NCBI GenBank assembly: GCA_013115145.1
Contig: JAAPAO010000060.1
Coordinates: forward strand, 34,658 to 98,657
DNA from: Perkinsus chesapeaki
Taxonomy: Eukaryota > Perkinsozoa > Perkinsida > Perkinsidae
Reading direction: 5' to 3'
Length of the DNA stretch: 64,000 nucleotides
Below the pieces are notes generated by a model. That model did not search any database and was not told the origin of the DNA. It was given only the letters and a program-made list of their open reading frames with translations. Every line of letters begins with the position of its first letter. Position 1 is the stretch's first letter. Shown here piece after piece: positions 20,885 to 30,900 of the stretch. Made by a program: the position numbers and the translations under genes.

Positions 20885-22215
20885 GAACTAGCGATGTGGC
20901 AGACTATGAAGAAGATTCAGGAACGCAGTTCTCCACTCCCGGTGACTTGTCAGTCAGAAAGGAGAGAGAGCCAGTGAGTCTACTCGAAAGACGATAGTAC
21001 TGGACTTCCTTGCAGGTGGAGGAGAGAGCTACAGACAGAACTAACGACTGCCCGGAGATCCACGATGATGGTGATGATCGGAGCCGGGATGCACTGAACG
21101 CAACCGATGGCGGAGGGAACTTAGTGGATACAAATGATGGAGGCGATTCGTTCTGGAAAGGATGGTGCGGCTCGTTGGTAGTATCATCGCTAAAGCCCCA
21201 GTGCGGTTTTGTGGAGAATTGGTCTCTCAGTTTCCCTTCTGCATAATGCGTATGAAATAATGCCTTCAGAACGGTGCTTGCATTTGAGGGCCTTGTAATG
21301 CCTCTCATGGAGTGCCCACCTATACTGCATGCCTGAGGTGTTCACGAATGTGTCATTTATCAGCTCTAAGCTCGGCAAAGTGCATTGAGGCGCTGTGTTG
21401 ATTAAAATCCGTCGATCACCTCCACTAAGTGCCCATGATTCGGGCTCTGGAACCTGGTAGCTTCTGCGGCGTCTGCAGCCGTGAATCTGCAAGTTTGCCC
21501 CTTTGGCGTGGTCCTTTTAATGTCTAATGTGAATGTTCTTTCTAACCTCGGCGGGATAGTGTTTGCCGAGGTTATTGCAAAGGATCTCAAGAGGCAATTC
21601 AGCGAGCCTCGGATCAATCCTTCTATGCAAGGCGGAGAGTGGTAATTTAGAAATTTTGGGAAGCGGAATGGTAAACAGTATAGTTCTTTGTCTAACTCAG
21701 GTTCGCTAACGGCGGCAAACATTTCGATTGCACTTTCAAAGCGCAGGAGCCGAAATCCCTTAGTGTTAGTTGCTTCAGGATATCAAGGACCGGTCAGCCC
21801 GTCCTGGTCGATACGAGTCAAGCCCGTAATAATCAGCCACTTGAGCCTATTGGAGCACTATGGCTGGCTAATGAACAGGTTCTGGCGGTAAGTCATTAGC
21901 TCCGAATAGCCCCTACGGATACGATCTGGCGCGGAAGCGACGCTCAGAAGTGCGGAGGAATATAAGGAGAGGGGACTTGTCTAACTTGCTCGATGTACCG
22001 TGGGGCAGTTCACCTTTTTTTTGCTTATTCGGTGTGCTCAGCTTTTGCAGAATGCGGAGCTTGATCAACTTCGGGGAGCGTTACCTCCTCCTCGGAAGAA
22101 TATGAGTCGAATTGGGGAGCTAGATGAGTGGCCGGCGTGGGATCGGTCTCTCCAATACATGGGCAAAGATGGGCAACGGCCTAGCTTGAAGAGGTCACTA
22201 TCCTCATATTCGTGA
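20885..22215 (+). CDS. Membrane-protein gene of unknown family, 5' end unresolved
   Basis: A consistent splice chain can be read. RTSDVADYEEDSGTQFSTPG leads through a 45-nt intron (gtgagtc...ccttgcag) to an acidic segment (NDCPEIHDDGDDRSRD) with SFWKG, then through a short intron to VLWRIGLSVSLLHNAYEIMP. The next exons give CSRMCHLSALSSAKCIEAL, then LQVCPFGVVLLMSNVNVLSN plus LGGIVFAEVIAKDLKRQF, then GKHFDCTFKAQEPKSLSVSC and PIGALWLANEQVLA. The last exon is LLQNAELDQLRGALPPPRKN to SLSSYS, stop at 22213-22215. There are probably two or three hydrophobic segments in the middle. The Asp-rich region before the first hydrophobic segment and the Ser-rich cytosol-like tail are the only landmarks. No family is recognised. 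Confidence 0.45.
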
Positions 22216-23942
22216 TCATGGACTCTGACGTACCTTTTGTGAGTCTTACCTTGTGTGGCAGTATCAATACTTAGGGTAGCCGGCGGATCATAGTGTGATT
22301 CGAAGAGCGATGAGTCGAAAAGTGCTCTGATGATCACGCTAATCTCGCACACAATGCACAACATGCTTGAAGTCTCATATTTCCAGACGCCGCAGTTGTT
22401 CTGAATCAAGTTTCGTCCTTCCTGTTCACGCCGTATGCCACGATAGCTACACATTACGAACAGACCTGTATCATCCCGATCACGGTCAGCACCACGCAAA
22501 TCATGTATCGGATTTGCAGGAAATATTGAACCACTCACTTTCCCAGAATGAGCAGATACTAATCCAACACCCCAAGCTTCCAGTCGCTGGACATCATATA
22601 CACACAAGAATGCTAGTATAATAGACCGGTTGAGCACCTGCCAAATCACTTGCGAGGAATCATTCATTCCAAATAGATTCTGCGCATTCCTGAGATTAGG
22701 TTGAATCGGCGGGTTAGGCCCTAGCTATATCAAACTGTGCGAGATCAACCATGGCAGGGCCGGTATCGGTGGTCTTAGTGGGATAGTGGTCGTTTGGTGG
22801 CTTCGATCATGGTAATCAGAACTGCTACGAACATCATTCTCACGAGGAGTCCCATTCACTTTTTCTTAATCAGTTTCGTGATTCACGGAACTTTTCCTAT
22901 TCGAAGAACTTGATTCGGGACCCGAATGTCGGGTTATTCTCTAAACCATTTTCAGCTCGAGTTAGAAAGTTGTTACATCACTTCAAAAGAGTACCCTAAT
23001 TTTATGATTGCCAATGTTCAACTTGAATCAAAAAGTTTTAATATGAAGTTTCCAAGTCAGAATCAAGAACTCCCAAATTCAATTAAATAGTTCTTAGTAG
23101 TAATTCAATTCATAAAGGCTTCCGTTTGACCTTCTACAATGTAGAATCTACATTGAAACAGTACGAGGCCCGAATTGAAAACTAAAATCCGTCAAAAAGA
23201 GCCGACCTCAATTTCAACCCAACATATTAATCAATAGAATCGCATTGAGAATATTGATCCCATGCAGTACGTGTATGAGGCATGCGATCACGTTCTTCAA
23301 CCATATCTGAAGACGCGGAAGTTGTAGATGAATTGAGTCGATCAGCTTATACATCGATGGCTGATGATGGGTTTCGTTGAATATATAATATCTTATCAAA
23401 GCCTTGAGCAGGACCCAAGAATATTCTATTATCATTTCCCCATAGGCTCCGCCGGATACGGATTAGTGTCGCGTTGAAAACATCAGAGACACGCTTCTCT
23501 CTACATCATGTAGACTACATGCTTTCCATTACACTCAGATCGCGCCTCAGCAGGTGTTTCAACTTGATACACAAATTTTGTTTCACAAAACTCAATACTG
23601 GTCAAGCAGACGACGAACAATACGACCTTCGTCAGGAAATGACGAAGGGATTCTAAGACACTCACGGCAAGGCTGAATAACTAAAGACAGATTGACTACA
23701 TAATCAATAGTGGAGATTCTATTAAACGGTGATGACTTTATCGACTCATTAATGATTGATGAGTACTCGGAAGGTATATCCCTCTTTCAACTCATTCTAA
23801 TGCCGAGTACACATCTAATACCAAATACTGTACTACAAGGTCGTCAAATACATACACTGATACTTGATACTGTAAAAGAGGTTCGACTACATAAAAAGCA
23901 AAGAGTCCATAACTATTGAGGGAATGAGATATAATAGACTCG
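22216..23942. other. AT-rich gene-poor island
   Basis: From about 22850 to 23940 the base composition is visibly richer in A and T than the neighbouring genes, with repeated ATTCAA/TTGAAT-like words. The open frames are short, such as minus 23435-23214 and plus 23474-23656, and lack motifs. A frame at 22367-22621 (plus) overlaps a minus frame and neither is convincing. The right edge must contain the 3' UTR of the secreted-protein gene at 23943. Confidence 0.4.
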
Positions 23943-25571
23943 TCAGAAATTGACCGGGCTCGCATGCCAGAGTTCCCAACTCTCTCTCCAATCGTGAGAA
24001 TAGAACCCAATATTGACCCATGCTGTTAAGAAGACTTCGGAAACGAACGCCCAGCTATTGGCGAGATGATCGAGTGTTTCCCCTTTAATGTTTAGACCGA
24101 CACCAGCGCCAGCCAGAAGGATGGATGCACTTAAACCGATTTCACCATAGGCCGTGATCACATTTTGGGGGGCGGCAGTGATACCTAGTTTGGCATAGAT
24201 AGTCGCATCAATGATGGTTCCTACAACGGGTAACTTCACACAAAATGAAACTGAGATTTTGCACTCAGCAATGAAGGTGTCCTTATCCGTATCGTCCGTA
24301 ACCCTTCCTTGAATTTCAACAACAATGCTCAAGCTAACTCCTTCACCTAACTGCCATACTGTAGCAGTACCGTCAGCAATGACATCTAGTCTTAGAACAC
24401 GGTCTAAGTGCTTGTCTATCACAATATCTATGTATAGCGAGGCCGCCTTGTTCTTGTCGTTCACATCATAGAACTTCATCCCAGCGCTCAAAGTGATACC
24501 CGACATAGCTGCGTTCACCTTGATAAATAAGCAGTACCGCAAATCACTTTCACTTTTTGTTACGTTACAGCCGGATGGGTACTCGAACTTTACGAGTTGA
24601 GGTAGACGTCTCCCTCCATCATGATGAAAGAATGTATAAGTGGCCGACCCTTTTGGAACATCAAAGTAAGGGATGATGTTTTGGGCGCTGCTGCGCAAAT
24701 TATCCCATGCCTTTGATGGCATCCAGTCGACGGCCATACCATCCCCAACGAAGTTTCTCTCAGACTCACATATGTGTGGGTCGTCTAGCACACCATCACA
24801 TATAGTGGGAGCATCTTGATCATCAACATTTGGTACCAGCTCGAGATTCGCCGGTGTAACCTTGTACATATCATGAACACTCTTGATAGCTTCATCCACA
24901 TCCAAGGAATCATTTAGAATTTGGTAGTTCGAATAGATGACTTCCTGTAGGACCTTATTATTGAAGGTATTTGAACCAATTAGCTTAACCGGCTCTTTTT
25001 CATCGATATCGGTGTAGAATGTCCAGACATTTGGGAATAGTCCGCTCGCGTACAAAGTAGTGAAGTTCGCTCCAGTATCCTTGTCAATATCGTGGGGTCC
25101 GTGCTTTATCCACTTGCGCAGCTTCTGACCAGCGACGTTGGTCTCACCCAGGTCTCTCCAATCAATATCTTTGAGGCTCGAAGCAAGCATATGGCCCAAT
25201 GGATGTTGAGGCTTAGTGCTAGCGAGAGCATATGACTTATGGTTATAGAGTTGATACGTTTCAAGTCTGTCGCCCCGTTCCGCATAAGCGAAGTATTGGA
25301 ACGGACGGCTGGGCATGGCCTTAATTCTGACAACACCATCCTTTGCAACCACAATATGTTCCCGCACACTGAGGGAGGCATGCTCCATACCAGGCAAAGT
25401 TAGACCATAAGTTTCCATGGCTAGAGATTTTCCACATGTGTTGGGCTTGCCCTGAGCATCTTTGGCGTCTTTGTTACAAAAAGTCGTCTTCAGCGCATGG
25501 AAAGATGCCGGTGATAGGCTCAAGACCGCGGAAGGGGTAAATGCTACGCACAAGAGAAGATAGATGGTCAT
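23943..25571 (-). CDS. Intronless 542-residue secreted protein of unknown function
   Basis: One uninterrupted frame runs from ATG at 25571 to a stop at 23943-23945. It starts with a signal peptide (MTIYLLLCVAFTPSAVLSLS). Residues about 30-260 contain CGKSLAMETYGLTLPGMEHA and conserved-looking aromatic blocks (FQYFAYAERGDRLETYQLYN). A Cys pair motif with acidic residues follows (DDPHICESERNFVGDGM). Residues about 340-480 are rich in beta-like sequence (LSAGMKFYDVNDKNKAASLY, LRLDVIADGTATVWQLGEGV). A hydrophobic glycine-rich block, EIGLSASILLAGAGVGLNI, precedes the C-terminal AWVNIGFYSHDWRESWELWH. N-glycosylation sequons are present (NDS, NVT, NFT). I know no family for it. Being intronless in an intron-rich region is unusual. 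It is likely extracellular or in the secretory system. Confidence 0.85.
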   Translation of the reverse strand: MTIYLLLCVAFTPSAVLSLSPASFHALKTTFCNKDAKDAQGKPNTCGKSLAMETYGLTLPGMEHASLSVREHIVVAKDGVVRIKAMPSRPFQYFAYAERGDRLETYQLYNHKSYALASTKPQHPLGHMLASSLKDIDWRDLGETNVAGQKLRKWIKHGPHDIDKDTGANFTTLYASGLFPNVWTFYTDIDEKEPVKLIGSNTFNNKVLQEVIYSNYQILNDSLDVDEAIKSVHDMYKVTPANLELVPNVDDQDAPTICDGVLDDPHICESERNFVGDGMAVDWMPSKAWDNLRSSAQNIIPYFDVPKGSATYTFFHHDGGRRLPQLVKFEYPSGCNVTKSESDLRYCLFIKVNAAMSGITLSAGMKFYDVNDKNKAASLYIDIVIDKHLDRVLRLDVIADGTATVWQLGEGVSLSIVVEIQGRVTDDTDKDTFIAECKISVSFCVKLPVVGTIIDATIYAKLGITAAPQNVITAYGEIGLSASILLAGAGVGLNIKGETLDHLANSWAFVSEVFLTAWVNIGFYSHDWRESWELWHASPVNF

Positions 25572-26192
25572 TTAGTGACGAAATGACAATATTTTTGTCT
25601 AGACTTGAATAATACGATACGGTGTCGATGAAGACCACGCCGGTGGTGTGACGCCCCTTTGTCACGGCGAGCACAGGATGGACTGCGAGTTCCGTAATGA
25701 GACCCCTCACGCATTGCTTTGTAAGGGATCCACGCGCATACAGCTGCAGCAGGTAGAATGACTCGCTACAGCACACATCAAGCCGCTGGCTTGCCGACAT
25801 TGTTGACAACAGTGTACTCGACCGTACCGTTCGAAATAGTAGAGCGCAGCTGTTGGCCTATGAGTGTACGGCGCAATACCTTCTGGACGGATCCCTTGTG
25901 CCAAATCAGGGCAATGCGATCCAGCGCGAAAGTTACTTAGGGCACTCCGCGGATTTAGTCCCACAACATCTGCTAACAAATCCGCTTTCGGTGTGTTTTT
26001 GTCTTTGAATATCTGGAGGCGCTAGCCAACAGGAGAGAGCACTAACCAGTGTTGGTAAAGATCTACTCGAGATGGAGCCGGGGTCCGGGAGCCCGCGGCG
26101 CCATCGAGCATCGGGCCGCCCGATGGTCCTCGCCGCGAGGGCCTTGCCGGCATTCTTTGATCCAATGAGTGCCTCCACTTCCGCATAAGGCT

Positions 26193-26209
26193 CCGTTCTT
26201 GAAGAACGG
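26193..26209. repeat. Perfect inverted repeat, 8-bp arms, one-base centre
   Basis: CCGTTCTT-G-AAGAACGG. The core word CCGTTC/GAACGG occurs again in the dyad region at 26564-26590. Confidence 0.65.
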
Positions 26210-26563
26210 TTCCTCAGAATGCCGGAAGCAGAAAGAATCACGAAAGCTCCGCATCAGGGCATAATGATCATGCGAACTTCGGGTATAATAAGAATGGCCA
26301 ACTGCATCGATCAGTTTGGATGAACCAACTTCGCGCTGAAAGAGTTAGAGAGCGATACGACCCAGCTGCATGTACTGAGGTCTATCTGGTCCAAACCATA
26401 TTGGCATTCGGCCCCTTGTAGCTATCGTGATAGAATGCATGATATACGTGCTGTCACAACACTGCTGCTGAAAATACCGGCAATTTCTAGTTCAAGTAGA
26501 TGTCTGAGTATATGCTGCTTTAGTATAAGTGAGCAGAAATGAGCTGGCGCAATCGGAGTGAGA

Positions 26564-26582
26564 CTGGCGAACCGTTCGCCAG
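26564..26582. repeat. Perfect inverted repeat, 8-bp arms
   Basis: CTGGCGAA-CCG-TTCGCCAG. The adjacent ACCGTTC...GAACGGT at 26571-26588 gives an alternative, overlapping stem. Confidence 0.65.
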
Positions 26583-27353
26583 AACGGTGGTTTGGCGCAA
26601 AGGCAATTCAGCCGGAATCTTATCTATCACCCGAATCGTAGTTTACAGTTGTATCGATTAGATTAACCAGTGGCTAGTAGCACATCAAGTGTGATACATA
26701 TTATATTTTATTGTGTGGGAAGTGACACTGGGTTGATAGTAGGCCATCTAGTTTCTACCAGGAACTTTCAAGTAGTTGATCCTTAAGGATATTAACCGGG
26801 CTTGCTCGACTCTGAACATTCAGCTGTATCTCCCAAGTTTGGAGCGGTGCCGCCGGCACCTCTATGCTTTCTCATCAAAGATTTTCTTTCAATCTCTTCA
26901 AGGCTCTTACCAACAGTGTACAGTATGTTTGAGTATCTTGCATTTGAAGACGTCTTCGAGGTTTTTTTCTGGAAGGGGGCCCGCTCCCCGGTTTTTCGTC
27001 ATAACAAGCACCTATACAGTCGATGATGCACAGCATCAGAAAAACAGTAACTGTGCGCTACGTTCTATGGCTCGTCTCGTGGTTCGTGAGACGCAGTTCA
27101 CTCTGTGTCATCGTGAGATGGACCATTGATACTTATACGTCTTCGCCGAGAACAAGTAGAAGAAACAAGTAGAAGCCGATTCGGAGACGGTGCAGTCAAG
27201 CGATTCTCAAGGCGCCGGGGGCGCGAAGTCGGGTCGCCCTAACAGATAACGGCCAAATTTGGCTGCCGGCAACTGGTGCCCTGCATTAGGGCCCCTAACA
27301 GCGCAGGCGGCCAGAAAGTTGGAGGTCTGCTTCAGCTCTCCTCTTCGAAAGCG

Positions 27354-27370
27354 ACTCGTTTTGAACGAGT
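27354..27370. repeat. Perfect inverted repeat, 7-bp arms
   Basis: ACTCGTT-TTG-AACGAGT, in the gene-poor stretch before VPS13. Confidence 0.6.
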
Positions 27371-27955
27371 ATCATCTTGCTCACTCGTAATTGCTTAACG
27401 CTTCTTGGCTTTTGCGTCGTCTTCGGATAGATTGCAGGTATTGGTGAAGCGACTGCCCTGGTCCACCACCGGTGCAACAGGGCGGTATTTTGTAGTGTTT
27501 GCGAATGGAATTAGTGAGACTACGAACTGTTGGCCTCTAGCTCGCAATAGAACGATACTGGAATCTAGGTGTTGTTCCGTTTTATATAAGTCTTAGAAAG
27601 GTTCCTTAAGTTGAAGACTGTGGTATGGACTTCCCAACCGGTACTACAACACGGAGTATTTTCGCTTTGTATTAGTTTACTGTTACTCCCTATGCACCGC
27701 ACTCTCCAAAGCATGTAGTCTGCTGCTAAGGGTTGTAGTCTTTAGTAGATCTTCCGCCGAGTATCCTCAGGTTGACCTGCGGTTCGCAAGTATCGAAGCC
27801 GGCTAGGACAGGCTAATGGTCGGCTGAATTACCTTGGCTTCTATAGCCTTCTCAGGCGCTTTGTTTTTGCTCTTCCCAAATGGGCGTTGTGCCTTGAGTT
27901 GGTCAGTTTCAATGTAATCATCGTCGTCATTAAGTTGATTGCCTAATTTTTATTC

Positions 27956-30900
27956 ATGTCTAGCAATGCTGGTAGTTCAGCGCCTGCTAGGCGTTCATCT
28001 ATTCAGAATTTCATAGTTGGGTGGCTCTCTCGATATATAGATGGCTTGCAGGACGGTCAGGCTAAGATAGAACACGATCTTTGGAATGGCGAGATGACCA
28101 TAGTTAACGCCAAACTGAATACTGCGGCACTGAGCAAATACATGCGTTCGGCGAACCTTACTGAGGGTAGTGTTGGTCGGATACGCATAAAGGTGCCCTG
28201 GAGCACTCTGCTGTCGGCTAGTACAACAGTAGAAGTTGATGAAGTGAAGGTTGAACTAAGCTCGCTGGGTTTTGCGGACAGGTTGGCTAAAGCAGGTGGC
28301 AGCCTCGAAGCTCTCAGGGCCACACTGCTGCAGGATAAGAGAGACCTTATTGACAATCTTGTTCGGGCGATGGAGCTTAAAAGGCAGTTAGATTCAGAGG
28401 AAGTTGGAACATTCACGGGTACGCTGCTGGCTGCTATGATTAATAGTATACAGGTAATATGGTTAATTCAATGTATGATTTATGGCATATTCTTCACCTT
28501 GTCAGATTTCTATCAAAGATGTATGCGTGTCTTTCCGCGTGAACGGGTCTGTGATAACCTTATCCCTCGGAGAGGCGTCGGTGTTGTCGTGTAACAAGGA
28601 TTGGCAGGTTGGAGCTGAAACAGCAGTGGCAGGAGAGTGGTTCAAGCGCTGCGAACTTAGCAAGCTTCGAATTGATGTCGGGGTGGATTCGCCATCCAAG
28701 TCGATACCGTTACAAGCGGAGCCTCTCGATGCCACACTGCTGATTAGCAGCACCCAGCAGAATAGAGCGATGCACTGCTCGCTGAAGGTTAACGGTGGGA
28801 AGGTTACAATTGATAGGGAGAGGGCAAATATAATGTTGAAAGTGAACAGGACTTTGCATTCAGAGGGAAAGCTTGTTAGGCAGGCTTTGTCGTCGAATAT
28901 TAAGGAAGGCGATAAGGACGTCCTTAAGGCAGAGTATCAGGCGCTTCTGGCAAATGAATCCAACGAGTCTGATCGAATCGATAATATAGAGGCATTGGTC
29001 CCTGCTGTGGACTTGGCGAGATGGCGCTATGAACGGGGGCTTACGCTGAAAAGAAAGGAATCTGAAGGGGATCAGAAGGCCCAAGTTACATCATGGTTCG
29101 CGTCTTGGGCTGGCAAGGACGAAGTCGATAAGGTGGTCGGTAACGCGGCGAAGGGAGCTGACACTGGCCGTAAAATGCAACGTAGTGTTACTTGGAGCTT
29201 CGAGCTTACCAATGTAACCGTCGATTGCCTACAGCATGATCGTGAAGAGACTACTCCACCGGCCTTAGGGTTCGGTCTGGGCAGACTTTTCTTTAATATT
29301 GTTATTCCTAACTTATCGTCTCCCCAGGAGTTTGCTGTTGACGGTGGTGTCGATGATGTCCAAATAGAGGCATTTGGCAAGCAGTTGATGAGCTTCGATT
29401 CCAGGCCCGACGGCCCCTCGGTAGAGGTTAGCCTCACACGGTCAAAGTCGCGCGGCAAAGGAATCCTAGACCCGTATGAGGCGACGGTATCGGTTACCTC
29501 GGACGCGCTCGTTGCTTGGATCGAGCCTGAGATCCTTAAAAGATTTGCAGCTTCTGCCGCACAGTTTGCCAGCGAGTATAAGGAGGCCAAAGTATCGGCT
29601 ATTACCGACATCCAAGAGACAGCATCAAAGCTCGATATGTCTGAGCTGACTGATATAATACAGTCGGCCTCTCAGAGAAGCGCCACCAAGCTGGTCAGTC
29701 TAAAGGTGGACGTGATGGCGCCGATCATCCACGTCAAACCGGCTGAGGAGTCGGACGAGCTAACGTGCATTCTGGGTAGAGTACAAGTTAGCAGCAAAGA
29801 TGGCGAGGAGTACAGGATTAGTATGAGCGATAACTCTGTTGTTGTTGCCGGTAAATTTGGATGCACGCAATTTCTGGATCCTAGCGAGGTCCACATTGTG
29901 GTGCAACGGAAGCCTATTGTCAATGTGAAGATTGAAGTACCATCGGTGGTCTGTTTGAGGCTTACTCCGGCCTGCCTGAGGTTTGTTAATGGGACATTGA
30001 AGACAGTTAAGGAGTTGGTGAAGGAGATAGTTGGATCTATGAAGGATATGAGGAGGGGTACTAAGGGATGGCAGCTCCAACGGGCTCCTCTTGGTTTTCA
30101 TTACTCTGTGAAATTCACTTTCCCCTTTTGCCGCATATACATTATGTGATGGCGACCTTTGTCTCTCGAGCCTGGCGGGCATCCGATGCTTTTGTTAGGA
30201 ATCAAAGAAGCCGTGGAACGGGCGAAGGCTCTGCCACCGCCACCTGCGATAAGCGTTCCGCAATTTGGCCTCGAGCTGGTTCTAGATACGGCACGACTGG
30301 AGATCTGTGCAGATGCTCAAACTGACGGTCTGCTCGTTCAAGTGGAAAACGTCTCCCTTGCTAGAGATGATAAACAGTGGAAGGGGGCCTGTGGAGCATT
30401 TTCGGTTCATGCCGACGGGGAGGGCCCCACCCCCGGCGAGAACTGCGCTGGCTGCATAACCCTACAGGGAGAGAGCTCCTCGGGAGCTGTCGAGCTGAAG
30501 TACGCTGACAGGATTCTGGATATCCAAAGCGGTTACTTACTTTCGGATATCACTCCTGGGTTCCTGAGGATTGTTACGGAAGTTTCGAGAGAGCTGTCGG
30601 CTGAGGTCGAAGGGGTGGATCCTGATGATGCTAGAGAGGCCACAAGAACTGTTATGGAGGCTTCTGACGCCCTGTTCTCTAGCAAGGAGAACGCAGGTGA
30701 AGAGGAGCAGCAGGCGTCTGCTACAGAGCTGGAAAGGGTCAAGTTGGGCTTGCTGGAGTTCGCTAGGAGAAACGGTGGCAGTCTTGGGATACCTAAAATG
30801 GACAGCGGGGAGGAACTGATTAAGATCACCATAGGTGAGGAGGATTAGGAAATGCTTATGTCTTACAGTTCTCTTTGGGAATAGGTAGCAGAGGCTCTTG

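Larger units (their letters stand above)
25572..27955. other. Gene-poor gap of about 2.4 kb with several perfect palindromes
   Basis: No frame has a motif or a plausible splice chain. It contains three palindromes listed separately, and a tandem direct repeat (ACAAGTAGAAG twice, about 27152-27176). The left end should contain the upstream region of the secreted-protein gene; the right end holds that of VPS13. Confidence 0.45.

Noticed and set aside
22065-22667. Minus-strand open frame of 200 codons
   Set aside because: It overlaps the last exon of the plus-strand membrane-protein gene, whose splice chain is coherent. The minus frame has no motif and no splice partners.
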